A DNA stretch of 15,575 nt from Anaerolineae bacterium (GCA_027022125.1 JALVZI010000126.1:15557-31131); one strand, 5' to 3'; positions 1-6,810 are shown, numbered from the stretch's first letter. Made by a program: numbers and translations. The notes: generated from the letters alone by a model not told the origin.

Positions 1-966
1 GGTTTGGGCGGCTGCCAGCGGCACGAAGAAAACGCCATCCAAAAAATGTTGCCCGATATTTTGTGCCAAACGGATTGCCAGCCGCGTTTTGCCGATGCCG
101 CCCAGCCCGACGATGGTCAGCAGGCGGCAATCGGGGTGCAGCAGGGTGTTGGCGGCGGTATCCAGTTCGGCGGTGCGCCCGACAAATGGAGTGGGTTGTT
201 GGGGCAGTGTCGGCGGCGCGTTTTCGGTGGCTTCGATGCGCTCGAACAGTAGTCGGGTTTCAGAGGCGGGGAGCACGCCCAGTTCTGTGGCGAGAATTTT
301 GCGGCAGGTGTGGTATTGTGCCAGCGCCGCGTTGCGCTGTCCCATTCGCATTAGGGTTAGCATCAATCGGCGATGTACCGCTTCTCGCCATGGGTCTATG
401 GCAAGCACTCTTTTGAAATAGTCTACTGCTGCGGCGTATTTGCGGTCGGCAAGGCAAGATTCGGCGAGCAGATACATCGCCTGTAATGCTTGTTCGCCCA
501 ACCGTTCGCGCCAGCCCAGCACCCACTGGCTGAAGGTTTCGGCATCGGGCAGGTAAAACCCCGCCATAAATTCCCCACGGTACAATTCGACGGCTTTTTT
601 CAAATGGGCGACATTTGCGTTTGCCGAGTCGGTATTTTCCGCCAGTAAGTCAGAGAACACTGCCACATCGAGTGTATGCGGCACATCGGTGTTAAACGCA
701 ACTGTGCGCCGGGTGATGATGAAGGTATCGGGAAAAAGTTTATTCAGGTTCGATAAGGCTTTCCTCAAGTTGGCGCGTGCATCGGTGTTGGGCATTTCTG
801 CCCAAAACATACCGGCGAGTGCGTCGCGGGTGTGGGGTTGGCGAGTCATCACCAAATAGCAAAATAATGCCAGTGTTTTGTTGGTGGCAAATTTATTGAC
901 GGGTTTTCCGCCACGGGTAATTTGCGGTGCACCAAATAGCGTTATTTGCAAAGGTTGCACGTTCAT
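1..966 (-). CDS. BTAD / NB-ARC transcriptional regulator, N-terminal part (runs off left edge)
   Basis: The frame is open from an ATG at 966 down to base 1, giving 322 residues with no stop, so the C-terminus lies outside the window. Residues about 1-95 resemble the winged-helix DNA-binding domain of SARP/AfsR-like regulators (start MNVQPLQITLFGAPQ; FWAEMPNTDARANLRKALSNL at about 54-74). Residues about 98-245 match a bacterial transcriptional activator domain, with TPR-like helices (AVELYRGEFMAGF; YFKRVLAIDPWREAVHRRLM). A linker leads to FVGRTAEL (261-268) and a Walker A loop GLGGIGKT (287-294), the start of an NB-ARC/STAND ATPase. The family couples ATP-dependent oligomerisation to transcription activation and usually carries C-terminal TPR sensor repeats, presumably beyond the edge. 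It is transcribed away from the surface-protein genes, so a regulatory link to them is only a guess. The domain assignment is firm; the regulon is unknown. Confidence 0.93.
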   Translation of the reverse strand, partial: MNVQPLQITLFGAPQITRGGKPVNKFATNKTLALFCYLVMTRQPHTRDALAGMFWAEMPNTDARANLRKALSNLNKLFPDTFIITRRTVAFNTDVPHTLDVAVFSDLLAENTDSANANVAHLKKAVELYRGEFMAGFYLPDAETFSQWVLGWRERLGEQALQAMYLLAESCLADRKYAAAVDYFKRVLAIDPWREAVHRRLMLTLMRMGQRNAALAQYHTCRKILATELGVLPASETRLLFERIEATENAPPTLPQQPTPFVGRTAELDTAANTLLHPDCRLLTIVGLGGIGKTRLAIRLAQNIGQHFLDGVFFVPLAAAQT

Positions 967-1056
967 TTCACGTTTTTTTCACGGTAGTTTTGTAGAATAA
1001 TTCATCAATTACTATACCACAATTTTGTTTGTTGTTAAAAACGCCGGAAAGGAACG
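967..1056. promoter_or_regulatory. Divergent intergenic region
   Basis: These 90 bases separate the leftward regulator start (966) from the rightward small gene (1057), so promoters for both should lie here. The stretch is AT-rich, but I cannot pick convincing -35/-10 pairs on either strand. A GAAAGGAA Shine-Dalgarno-like tract sits directly before the ATG at 1057. Autoregulation of the regulator from here is plausible but not shown. Confidence 0.4.
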
Positions 1057-1263
1057 ATGGAATACTCAAAAGCAAAAGAGAAGCCGGTTTCAAAAGTATA
1101 TTGGTTTAAGTGCTGGCGCGAGAATCCTTCTGGCTGTAAAGAGGCTGTGTGGCGTTTTAGTTTGGAAGACCCAAATGCGGGTGAACGGGTTGGGTTTGCT
1201 TCATTGGAAGGCGTATTGGCTTATGTGAAAACCGCGTTGGCAGAAGCGGAACGGGAGGTGTGA
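1057..1263 (+). CDS. Small cytoplasmic protein of unknown function (68 aa)
   Basis: The ATG at 1057 follows a purine-rich GAAAGGAA ribosome-binding site, which favours it over an overlapping frame starting at 1025. The product has 68 residues, no signal peptide and no membrane segment. It is rich in Trp and charged residues (YWFKCW at 15-20, then EAVWRFSLEDP and GERVGFASLEGVLAYVKTAL) and ends in a predicted amphipathic helix. The layout is a short beta-rich half (Cys19 and Cys27, VWRFSLEDP) followed by a helix. It resembles small uncharacterised proteins I have seen in Chloroflexota, but I cannot name a family. It stands alone between the regulator and the repeat-rich gap, transcribed divergently from the regulator. 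Coding status is likely from the RBS and the protein-like composition; function is unknown. Confidence 0.7.
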   Translation: MEYSKAKEKPVSKVYWFKCWRENPSGCKEAVWRFSLEDPNAGERVGFASLEGVLAYVKTALAEAEREV

Positions 1264-1654
1264 ACAACCGACAATTGGGCGAATGAGCGAATTTGCCAAT
1301 GAATGAATAGGTAAAACACCAATTAACTAGGGCGTGTTGACGTTTTGTTTTCAGTGGGAAAAACGCATCCTGAGTAGCGGTTCACTGCGTGAACCGCGTA
1401 TCGAAGGGCGTTTTTCCCTGCCGATTTTCACCCTTCGATACGCCCTGCGGGCTACTCAGGATGAAAAATCGGCAAACGTCAACGGAACCTAATGAACTAA
1501 ATGAAACTTTTACCCCTCTCTCTCTTTTGCATCTAATTTTCACGAATTTCACAGATTTTATGTTTAAATTTGAGAAATTCGCGTTAATTTGATGCGGAAA
1601 TCTGGTCAAACAAAAAGTTTCAATAAGTTCACTAACAAACTTAAGGAGAGAAAA
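1264..1654. other. 391-nt gap: palindromic element plus upstream region of the first surface-protein gene
   Basis: I see no convincing gene. Short frames here are by-products of the palindrome at 1329-1490. The rest (about 1491-1640) is AT-rich. It has a weak version of the leader seen elsewhere (CACGAATTTCACAGATTTT near 1543, GAAATTCGCG near 1574) and ends in the AAGGAGAG Shine-Dalgarno for the ATG at 1655. The promoter of the first two-gene unit is presumably here, but no clear boxes are visible. Confidence 0.6.
1329..1490 (+). repeat. 162-bp palindromic intergenic element, copy A
   Basis: Nested inverted repeats run from both ends: GTTGACGTTT near 1336 with AAACGTCAAC near 1474, CATCCTGAGTAGC (1366-1378) with GCTACTCAGGATG (1451-1463), and GCGTATCGAAGGG (1396-1408) with CCCTTCGATACGC (1431-1443). 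A local hairpin CGGTTCAC-tgc-GTGAACCG lies at about 1378-1396. The element recurs in reverse orientation at 6436-6596 with about 90% identity by eye. It encodes no protein, so it is either a non-autonomous MITE-like element or a dispersed structured repeat. Confidence 0.88.
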
Positions 1655-2962
1655 ATGAAAGTCATAAAATATCAGAAACCAATTATTGCTGTTGCCACCG
1701 CTACGCTTTTGTTGATTATGCTTGTGCTGGGCACGGCAACCGCGTCGCGGTCGTACGCGCAGGGTGGCGGCGTGCTGCGGCAGTCTGCTGCTGCGGGGAC
1801 GGCATTTACATATCAGGGGCGATTAATTTATAACGGCACACCAATTACCGGAACCTGTGACCTGACTTTTCGCTTGTACGATAGCGCCGGTGCTGGCGCA
1901 GTTCAGATTGGTTCTAACCAAGTCGCAAACAACACGCCGGTCAATGACGGGTTCTTCACCGTCAGTTTAGATTTTGGCAGCGATGCCTTTTCCGGCGATG
2001 CCCGCTATCTGCAAATTGCCATCGATTCCTGCGACAACGGTGCCAGCAATGTGACACTTCCTCGCATTGAATTGACGGCGGTGCCATATGCGCTAACCGC
2101 CCTCAACGCGCTTAGCTTACAACCGGGTGCTGTCATCACAGGTGAGGTTATGGGCGGCGCTGTTTTGGAAGTGGGGAATACATACAACCCGGGCATGTTT
2201 GCCAGCTATGGTATTCAAGGGGCGGGAGACACCGCCGGCGTGTACGGCGTAACAACTGCCGCTAGCGGTACACCCTATGGTGTATATGGTGTCGCCTCTG
2301 ATAGTGGTAGCGCCACTTCGTACGGTGTGTACGGCGAAAGTAAATCGAGCGTCGGTACGGGCGTGGGGGGCGTTGCGCCGCGCACCGGCGTGTACGGCGA
2401 AGCATCGGGTACATCTGGCGCAACGTATGGTGTGTATGGTAAAAGTAATTCTGGCAGCGGCTACGGTGTCTACTCGTATGGGAACGCGCATGTGGAAGGG
2501 CAACTGACGTGGAAACCTATTACCAGTTACCTTTCTATTCCGGCGGCGGCGTTTGTACCTCAATACAATTACGAAGACAAAACATACAATGCCGGTTCAA
2601 TAGTTAGAACGTTAGATGGGTCACCTCATACGGTCTTTAACGCCCCTGTACAACTTCCACACGGTGCAACTGTAACCGGTATGACAATCTACTGGCGCGA
2701 TGATTTAGCCACAGGAGATGGAACTGTTGACCTTTACCGTTCAAATTTTCACCTTCTTCCAATCTCGATGGCAACCGCCAGCACAACAGGCGACAGTGGG
2801 GTTGATAGCAGTTCGTCAACGTCAAGTATTAGCTATAACCCAATAGACAATTCAAGTTTTACCTACTATCTGTCGGCGCGTTTGCCATACGAATCTGGAG
2901 GCAGTGCCTATGTGGGGTTGTATGGGGTTGTGATTTCATACACTATTGCCCAGCCCTATTAA
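1655..2962 (+). CDS. Secreted beta-repeat surface protein (FTYQGRL domain, YGVYG repeats, 435 aa)
   Basis: The ATG at 1655 is chosen because AAGGAGAG precedes it by a few bases and a signal peptide starts at once (hydrophobic 9-30, likely cut at SYA|Q, residue 35). The frame stays open back to 1589, but that extension lacks an RBS. Residues about 48-150 form the FTYQGRL...LDFG...RYLQIAID...PYALTA module common in secreted bacterial repeat proteins. Cys68 and Cys125 occupy positions also kept in the paralogue at 3553, so a disulphide is possible. Residues about 195-275 hold Gly/Tyr-rich YGVYG-type repeats, probably a beta-solenoid or fibrous stalk. Residues about 290-435 are a beta-sandwich-like C-terminal domain (LPHGATVTGMTIYWRDD...SYTIAQPY). 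No LPLV tail or cell-wall anchor is present. It is followed 11 nt later by a small secreted protein, probably co-transcribed. The role is structural or adhesive by inference. Confidence 0.88.
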   Translation: MKVIKYQKPIIAVATATLLLIMLVLGTATASRSYAQGGGVLRQSAAAGTAFTYQGRLIYNGTPITGTCDLTFRLYDSAGAGAVQIGSNQVANNTPVNDGFFTVSLDFGSDAFSGDARYLQIAIDSCDNGASNVTLPRIELTAVPYALTALNALSLQPGAVITGEVMGGAVLEVGNTYNPGMFASYGIQGAGDTAGVYGVTTAASGTPYGVYGVASDSGSATSYGVYGESKSSVGTGVGGVAPRTGVYGEASGTSGATYGVYGKSNSGSGYGVYSYGNAHVEGQLTWKPITSYLSIPAAAFVPQYNYEDKTYNAGSIVRTLDGSPHTVFNAPVQLPHGATVTGMTIYWRDDLATGDGTVDLYRSNFHLLPISMATASTTGDSGVDSSSSTSSISYNPIDNSSFTYYLSARLPYESGGSAYVGLYGVVISYTIAQPY

Positions 2963-2973
2963 GGCGGAAGATT

Positions 2974-3255
2974 ATGAAAAAACAAATTTGGCTATTTCTG
3001 ATAATACTACTGCTGGGCTTGACGCTTACAGGGATAGTGTGGGCGCAAACGGGCGGCGGTTATGATTTGAGTTGGCACACCGTTGACGGCGGCGGCAATT
3101 CGGTAACCGGCGGTGGATACACGCTCAGCGGTGCCATCGGGCAGCCAGATGCGGCGAGTGCTAGTGGCGGCGGATATTCGCTGACAGGCGGCTTTTGGGT
3201 TGGCAGTGATAGCGATAACACCAAATATATCTACCTGCCACTGGTGTTGAAATAA
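2974..3255 (+). CDS. Small secreted GGGY-repeat protein with C-terminal IYLPLVLK (93 aa)
   Basis: The ATG at 2974 has a GGCGGA ribosome-binding site and lies 11 nt after the upstream stop, so the two genes probably form an operon. Residues 1-24 are a signal peptide (KK, hydrophobic core, VWA|Q). The mature protein is about 69 residues: QTGGGYDLSW, DGGG, then two Gly-rich hairpin-like motifs, GGGYTLSGAIGQPDA and GGGYSLTGGFWVG, a Ser/Asp linker, and the C-terminal tail KYIYLPLVLK. The GGGY...IGQPDA...GGGYSLTGGFW pattern recurs in many secreted bacterial proteins without an assigned function. The ending matches those of the genes at 5633 and 7002 and may be a sorting or anchoring tag. It is a close paralogue of the protein at 5633. 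Confidence 0.87.
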   Translation: MKKQIWLFLIILLLGLTLTGIVWAQTGGGYDLSWHTVDGGGNSVTGGGYTLSGAIGQPDAASASGGGYSLTGGFWVGSDSDNTKYIYLPLVLK

Positions 3256-3318
3256 TGCAAAATCTGTAAGGATAGATCACGAGCCGCCCCTACAACCTCC
3301 ACATTATACCATCCTGAA

Positions 3319-3345
3319 TAGAGACGCCCAAACTGGGTGTCTCTA
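3319..3345 (+). terminator. Hairpin after the first two-gene unit, possible terminator
   Basis: TAGAGACGCCCA and TGGGTGTCTCTA pair over 12 positions, with one G-U pair when transcribed rightward and a 3-nt loop. It lies about 65 nt after the stop at 3255. No U-tract follows (TGGTAGAAATAAAAA), so an intrinsic terminator is only possible. It may instead be the first part of the downstream leader, because a decayed relative (GATGTCCAATTTTGGCGTTTCT) precedes the leader copy near 6604. Confidence 0.4.
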
Positions 3346-3362
3346 TGGTAGAAATAAAAAAG

Positions 3363-3483
3363 ATTTCAGCCACAAATTTTTACAAATTACACGAATTTTA
3401 AGGAAAAACCAGTGAAACTCGTGAAAGTTTGTGGTTAAAAGTAATCATCACAATTAAATGCAGTACTGCTGAAAGGAGGTGAA
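3363..3483 (+). promoter_or_regulatory. Structured 5' leader L1 with an orphan Shine-Dalgarno
   Basis: The outer arms CCACAAA (3370-3376) and TTTGTGG (3428-3434) pair. The inner arms CACGAATTT (3390-3398) and AAACTCGTG (3415-3423) pair with one mismatch. A tract related to the leaders at 6948 and 10326 follows (TAATCATCACAATTAAATGCAGTACT) and ends in AAAGGAGGTGA (3473-3483), a near-perfect match to the 16S anti-Shine-Dalgarno. No ATG, GTG or TTG lies at normal spacing behind it. The next ATG (3510) opens a 5-codon frame. The real gene starts at 3553 with its own AAGGAGGGA. Compared with L4, the outer stem carries a G-C to A-T compensatory change. Confidence 0.6.
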
Positions 3484-3552
3484 AAAAAGAACGAACAAAC
3501 AAACAAAAAATGAATAGAAATAATTAAGTTCTTGGATTTAAGGAGGGAGAGA

Positions 3553-5619
3553 ATGAAAACGAGCAAAAGACGAATGGTGGCATTGGTATTCAGTTTGGCT
3601 CTGGCGTTGCTGATGGCGCTGGTAGTGGATACCATCGGTGGAAGGAGTGCCCTGGCTGCTTTGCCTCAAGGTACATCTTTGGGTACGGCTTTTACCTACC
3701 AAGGAAGGCTAACAGACAGTAACGGTAACCCCATCACCGGAACCTGCGACATGCGCTTCACTCTGTACGAATCTTCGACCGGCAACGACCAAGTTGGCAC
3801 ACCCCAGACCAAAACCGGTGTGACTTTGAACAATGGCTATTTTACTGTGGATCTGGATTTTGGCTCTAATGCTTTTACCGGCGAGGGGCGCTATCTCAAA
3901 ATAGAGATAGATTGTGACGGCGGTGGATATACTACACTCAGCCCCCGCGTTAATCTGACACCTGCGCCTTATGCTCTGTATGCTGTTTCCACCGGTGCTT
4001 TGCAGGGCTACGAGGTATCTGACAGTGCGCCGTCTGCTGGCGATGTGCTGTCGTGGAATGGCAGTTCGTGGACGCCCACCGCCAGCAGTACCGGTAACGC
4101 CTGGTCACTGACGGGTAACAGCGGCACTACGCCGGGCACCAACTTTCTGGGTACTACAGATAACCAATCTCTGGAACTACATGTGAACGGCAACCGCGCT
4201 TTGCGTATAGAGCCGAATACCACCAGTCCCAACCTTATCGGTGGTTACAGTGGCAACAGCGTGTCTGCCGGCGCGTACGGTGCGACCATCGGCGGCGGGG
4301 GTACAAGTGGCGCCACCAATCGGGTGACCTTTAACTACGGCACAATTGGCGGGGGTTACAGCAACACCGCCGGCGGTGCTGTAGCCACCGTGGGCGGGGG
4401 TTACAGCAACATTGCCAGTGACAATTTCGCCACTGTGGGCGGGGGACATATTAACGTCGCCAGTGGCAATTCCGCTACGGTGAGTGGGGGTTGGTCTAAC
4501 CGAGCCACCATCACCGGCACAGTTATCGGCGGTGGGTACAACAATTTGATAACGGCAACTTACGGCACCATCGCCGGGGGGTACAATAGCGTTGTGAAGG
4601 GTCAATACGCTACTGTGGGTGGCGGCTACAGCAACACCGCCAGCGGCGAGGATGCCACCGTGGGCGGTGGCTACGACAACGATGCCAGCGGCGAGGATGC
4701 CACCGTGGGTGGCGGCTACAGCAACACCGCCAGCGGCAAAAATGCCACCGTGGGTGGCGGCTACAGCAACACCGCCAGCGGCGAAAATGCCACCGTGGGC
4801 AGCGGCTCCAGCAACACCGCCAGCGGCAATTATACCACCGTGGGCGGGGGCTACAACAACACCGCCAGCGGCAATTATACCACCGTGGGCGGGGGCGGTT
4901 ACAACACCGCTAGCGGCATTGCCGCCATTGTGGGTGGTGGCTCCAGCAACACCGCCAGCGGTCAGAATGCCACCGTGAGCGGGGGGTGGTACAACCAAGC
5001 CACCATCACCAGCACCGTTGTAGGTGGGGGCGAGCACAACGCCGCCAATGGTGCATCTGCCACTGTCAGCGGGGGTGAGGGCAACCAAGCCGTCGGTTCG
5101 GCTGCTACTGTTAGCGGAGGTAGTGGCAATGTTGCCGGCGACACTTTCGCTACTGTGCCGGGAGGTGCAGGGGCAATCGCTTCTCTCTATGGACAAATGG
5201 CTTATGCTAGCGGTCCTTTCGCCCAGCCGAGCGATGCCCAGACCTCGCTCTATGTTATGCGCGGGACAACCAACGATGGTAGCTGGCATAGCCTATACCT
5301 TGATGGGTCCTCTCGGCTGCTCATTCTTCCCCCTACCCGCACGTTCACGTTTGACATTCTGATTGTGGGTCGCAGCGATACCGCCGGAAACGACGAGTCG
5401 GCTGGCTACCATTGCCAAGGTGTGATAGAAAACGTGGGCGGGAACACCACCCTCATCGGAAGTGGAAGTGTGTGTACCACTTTAGGCGAAGATGATGCCA
5501 ACTGGAGTGTTTGGGTTATTGCCGACAACACCAACGACGCACTGGTAGTGTTAGTGGCAGGCAACGGCGAGAACATTCGCTGGGTAGCCACGGTGCGCAC
5601 AGCCGATGTGTCATGGTAG
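3553..5619 (+). CDS. Secreted beta-solenoid repeat protein with ATVGGG repeats and tail-fibre-like C-terminus (688 aa)
   Basis: The ATG at 3553 follows AAGGAGGGA; a frame extension to 3532 has no better RBS. Signal peptide 1-35 (ALA|A). Residues about 44-145 are the FTYQGRL...CDMRFTLYES...LDFG...APYALYA module, with Cys65 and Cys121. Residues about 180-243 carry WSLTGNSGTTPGTNFLGTTDNQSLELHVNG-type sequence, a module usual before such repeats. Residues 244-538 hold about 19 copies of a 15-residue repeat, consensus ATVGGGYSNTASGxx, resembling YadA/Hep-Hag-like head repeats. Residues about 555-688 (AQTSLYVMRGTTNDGSW...ESAGYHCQGVIE...DDANWSVWVIADN...IRWVATVRTADV) resemble a C-terminal domain of phage tail fibres and related surface proteins. 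No membrane anchor or LPLV tail. The gene ends 13 nt before a small secreted partner, so it is probably in an operon. The fold and location are well supported; the binding target is unknown. Confidence 0.9.
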   Translation: MKTSKRRMVALVFSLALALLMALVVDTIGGRSALAALPQGTSLGTAFTYQGRLTDSNGNPITGTCDMRFTLYESSTGNDQVGTPQTKTGVTLNNGYFTVDLDFGSNAFTGEGRYLKIEIDCDGGGYTTLSPRVNLTPAPYALYAVSTGALQGYEVSDSAPSAGDVLSWNGSSWTPTASSTGNAWSLTGNSGTTPGTNFLGTTDNQSLELHVNGNRALRIEPNTTSPNLIGGYSGNSVSAGAYGATIGGGGTSGATNRVTFNYGTIGGGYSNTAGGAVATVGGGYSNIASDNFATVGGGHINVASGNSATVSGGWSNRATITGTVIGGGYNNLITATYGTIAGGYNSVVKGQYATVGGGYSNTASGEDATVGGGYDNDASGEDATVGGGYSNTASGKNATVGGGYSNTASGENATVGSGSSNTASGNYTTVGGGYNNTASGNYTTVGGGGYNTASGIAAIVGGGSSNTASGQNATVSGGWYNQATITSTVVGGGEHNAANGASATVSGGEGNQAVGSAATVSGGSGNVAGDTFATVPGGAGAIASLYGQMAYASGPFAQPSDAQTSLYVMRGTTNDGSWHSLYLDGSSRLLILPPTRTFTFDILIVGRSDTAGNDESAGYHCQGVIENVGGNTTLIGSGSVCTTLGEDDANWSVWVIADNTNDALVVLVAGNGENIRWVATVRTADVSW
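4285..5166 (+). repeat. In-frame 45-bp tandem repeat array (15-residue ATVGGGYSNTASG units)
   Basis: About 19 units; the most regular block is about 4609-4983, where successive 45-mers share ACCGTGGGTGGCGGCTACAG and AACACCGCCAGCGGC tracts. Outer units are more diverged at both ends (for example ATVSGGWSNRATITG and TVVGGGEHNAANGAS), the usual sign of array growth by slippage or unequal exchange in the middle. The unit length is a multiple of three, so copy-number change keeps the frame. Confidence 0.92.
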
Positions 5620-5632
5620 AAGGGGAAAAATT

Positions 5633-5941
5633 ATGCGATACACAAGATACAAATCCCCGTTGGTGGTCACTCTGGTTGCTGTTTTGGTTCTGCTTCTGCT
5701 GGTCAGTTCCACACTCATTGCTTTAGCGCAAACGGGCGGCGGCTACGACTTAAGTTGGTACACTATTGACGGCGGCGGTTCGGCAACTGGCGGAGGGTAC
5801 ACTCTTACCGGTGCCATCGGACAGCCAGATGCGGCGAGTGCCAGTGGTGGTGGATATTCACTTACGGGCGGTTTTTGGGTCGGTGGCAGCAGCGCTAGTA
5901 ACAACACCAAATATATCTACCTGCCGTTGGTGTTAAAATAG
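5633..5941 (+). CDS. Small secreted GGGY-repeat protein with C-terminal IYLPLVLK (102 aa)
   Basis: The start at ATG 5633 has AAGGGGAAAA upstream and lies 13 nt after the stop at 5619; the in-frame ATG at 5606 would overlap the upstream gene and delay the signal peptide. Residues 1-32 form a signal peptide (ALA|Q). The mature protein starts QTGGGYDLSWYTIDGGG and continues GGGYTLTGAIGQPDA, GGGYSLTGGFWVGG, a Ser/Asn linker and NTKYIYLPLVLK. It is nearly the same as the mature product of the gene at 2974, with small changes in the linker, while the signal peptides differ. This is the second member of a repeated large-plus-small two-gene unit, which suggests the two products work together or share an export or anchoring step. 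Function is unknown. Confidence 0.87.
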   Translation: MRYTRYKSPLVVTLVAVLVLLLLVSSTLIALAQTGGGYDLSWYTIDGGGSATGGGYTLTGAIGQPDAASASGGGYSLTGGFWVGGSSASNNTKYIYLPLVLK

Positions 5942-6240
5942 TGTAACTGGGCATGATTCACTATCACCCGAATCATCTTTGGCAAATTTTATGCTTCTGC
6001 CAACAGATTGTGTGAAACGTGACGATTTGGGCAATCGGTAATACTCCCTGTTTCTTTCTTGCTTCCTGTCCCCGCGTTGACAACAGTTGGCTATTTGTCA
6101 AGATGATTGTTAGTCAATCATGCCCTTAACTGTAAATTAGAGCGGTGCTTCGGGAAATAATGCAAAATCCATAGGGCGAAGCGATGCTTTGCTCTTACCC
6201 CCGCGCGTAAAATTGATGCGGGGTAATGGGATGGTTCGGC

Positions 6241-6282
6241 GTGAATTGCAGGGGCAACTTGCGAGCCGCTCTTGCAATTCAC
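6241..6282. repeat. Short inverted repeat, 10-bp arms
   Basis: GTGAATTGCA (6241-6250) is perfectly inverted as TGCAATTCAC (6273-6282) around a 22-nt spacer containing GGGGCAACTTGCGAGCCGC. This resembles decayed copies of dispersed GC-rich intergenic repeats. It is in the gap after the second two-gene unit, about 300 nt past the stop, so it is not an obvious terminator. Confidence 0.5.
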
Positions 6283-6435
6283 CGTTATTCCTAATGCAAA
6301 ACCAACAAACATTGTCGGCAATAAACCCAATTCTCTTGAAAAATCGTGGGGACAGTTCCTTGTGGCTACCCTGTTCCGGGCGACCACAAGGGGCGCCCCT
6401 ACATATCAAACGAATATTCGGCTTGATTTTGCACT

Positions 6436-6596
6436 AGGTTCTGTTGACGTTTGCCGATTTTTCATCCTGAGTAGCCCGCAGGGCGTATCGAAGGGTAAAA
6501 ATCGGCAAGAAAAACGCCCTTCGATACGCGGTTTGCGGAGCAAACCGCTACTCAGGATGCGTTTTTCCCACTGAAAACGAAACGTCAACAGAACCT
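6436..6596 (-). repeat. 161-bp palindromic intergenic element, copy B (inverted relative to copy A)
   Basis: The ends are a perfect 17-bp inverted repeat, AGGTTCTGTTGACGTTT (6436-6452) and AAACGTCAACAGAACCT (6580-6596). Inner arms match those of copy A (CATCCTGAGTAGC with GCTACTCAGGATG, GCGTATCGAAGGG with CCCTTCGATACGC). The small internal hairpin reads CGGTTTGC-gga-GCAAACCG here against CGGTTCAC-tgc-GTGAACCG in copy A: two base pairs changed on both sides, so pairing is kept. No clear target-site duplication is visible. Confidence 0.88.
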
Positions 6597-6716
6597 AAGT
6601 AAAGATGTCCAATTTTGGCGTTTCTGTGGAGGGGAAAAATAGGTTTTACGCAGGTGGAAGATTTCAGCCACGAATTTTCACAGATTGCACGAATCTAATA
6701 TTCCTCTGAAGAAACC

Positions 6717-6767
6717 AAGTTCTGTTGACGTTTGTCGATTTTTCATCTTGAATTAAATGAAACTTTT
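6717..6767. repeat. Fragment of the palindromic element with shared flank
   Basis: GTTCTGTTGACGTTTGTCGATTTTTCATCTTG repeats the end of elements A and B, but the rest of the element is missing. It runs directly into GAATTAAATGAAACTTTT, which matches the flank GAACTAAATGAAACTTTT just right of copy A (1494-1512). The shared flank means either that the element is longer than its palindromic core or that whole intergenic segments were copied. Confidence 0.65.
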
Positions 6768-6810
6768 GAAAAGTGTGTCAAAATTACAAAAATCATCGGT
6801 AATTTTTATG

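Larger units (their letters stand above)
3256..3552. other. 297-nt intergenic region: 3' trailer, hairpin and 5' leader L1
   Basis: No gene is visible. From left to right it holds a remnant trailer repeat (GCCGCCCCTAC near 3283, ATACCATCCTGA near 3306), a 12-bp hairpin at 3319-3345, a leader of the CACGAAT family (3363-3483), and a second Shine-Dalgarno directly in front of the ATG at 3553. The same order of parts appears in front of the genes at 7002 and 10379, though more or less decayed. Confidence 0.6.

Noticed and set aside
1366..1463. Palindromic element as an intrinsic terminator of the small gene at 1057
   Set aside because: It is too long and nested, lacks a U-tract, and occurs elsewhere in the opposite orientation without a gene end nearby.
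3479..3517. Possible 12-codon leader peptide starting at GTG in AAAGGAGGTGAAA
   Set aside because: The GTG overlaps its own Shine-Dalgarno, leaving no spacing for initiation, and the peptide is not kept in the other leaders.
4609..4983. Regular 45-bp repeats as a possible CRISPR array
   Set aside because: There are no unique spacers. Units abut, stay in frame and encode the 15-residue ATVGGG repeat inside a clear secreted protein.
4177..5289. Open frame of 370 codons on the minus strand
   Set aside because: It is antisense to the 45-bp repeat array. The unit is a multiple of three, so a frame without stops is kept along the whole array. It has no ribosome-binding site or known domain, and its product is low-complexity Gly/Ala/Val sequence.
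6118..6590. Overlapping short frames of 60-100 codons on both strands
   Set aside because: They are built from inverted repeats, including element B, and have no ribosome-binding site or protein-like sequence.
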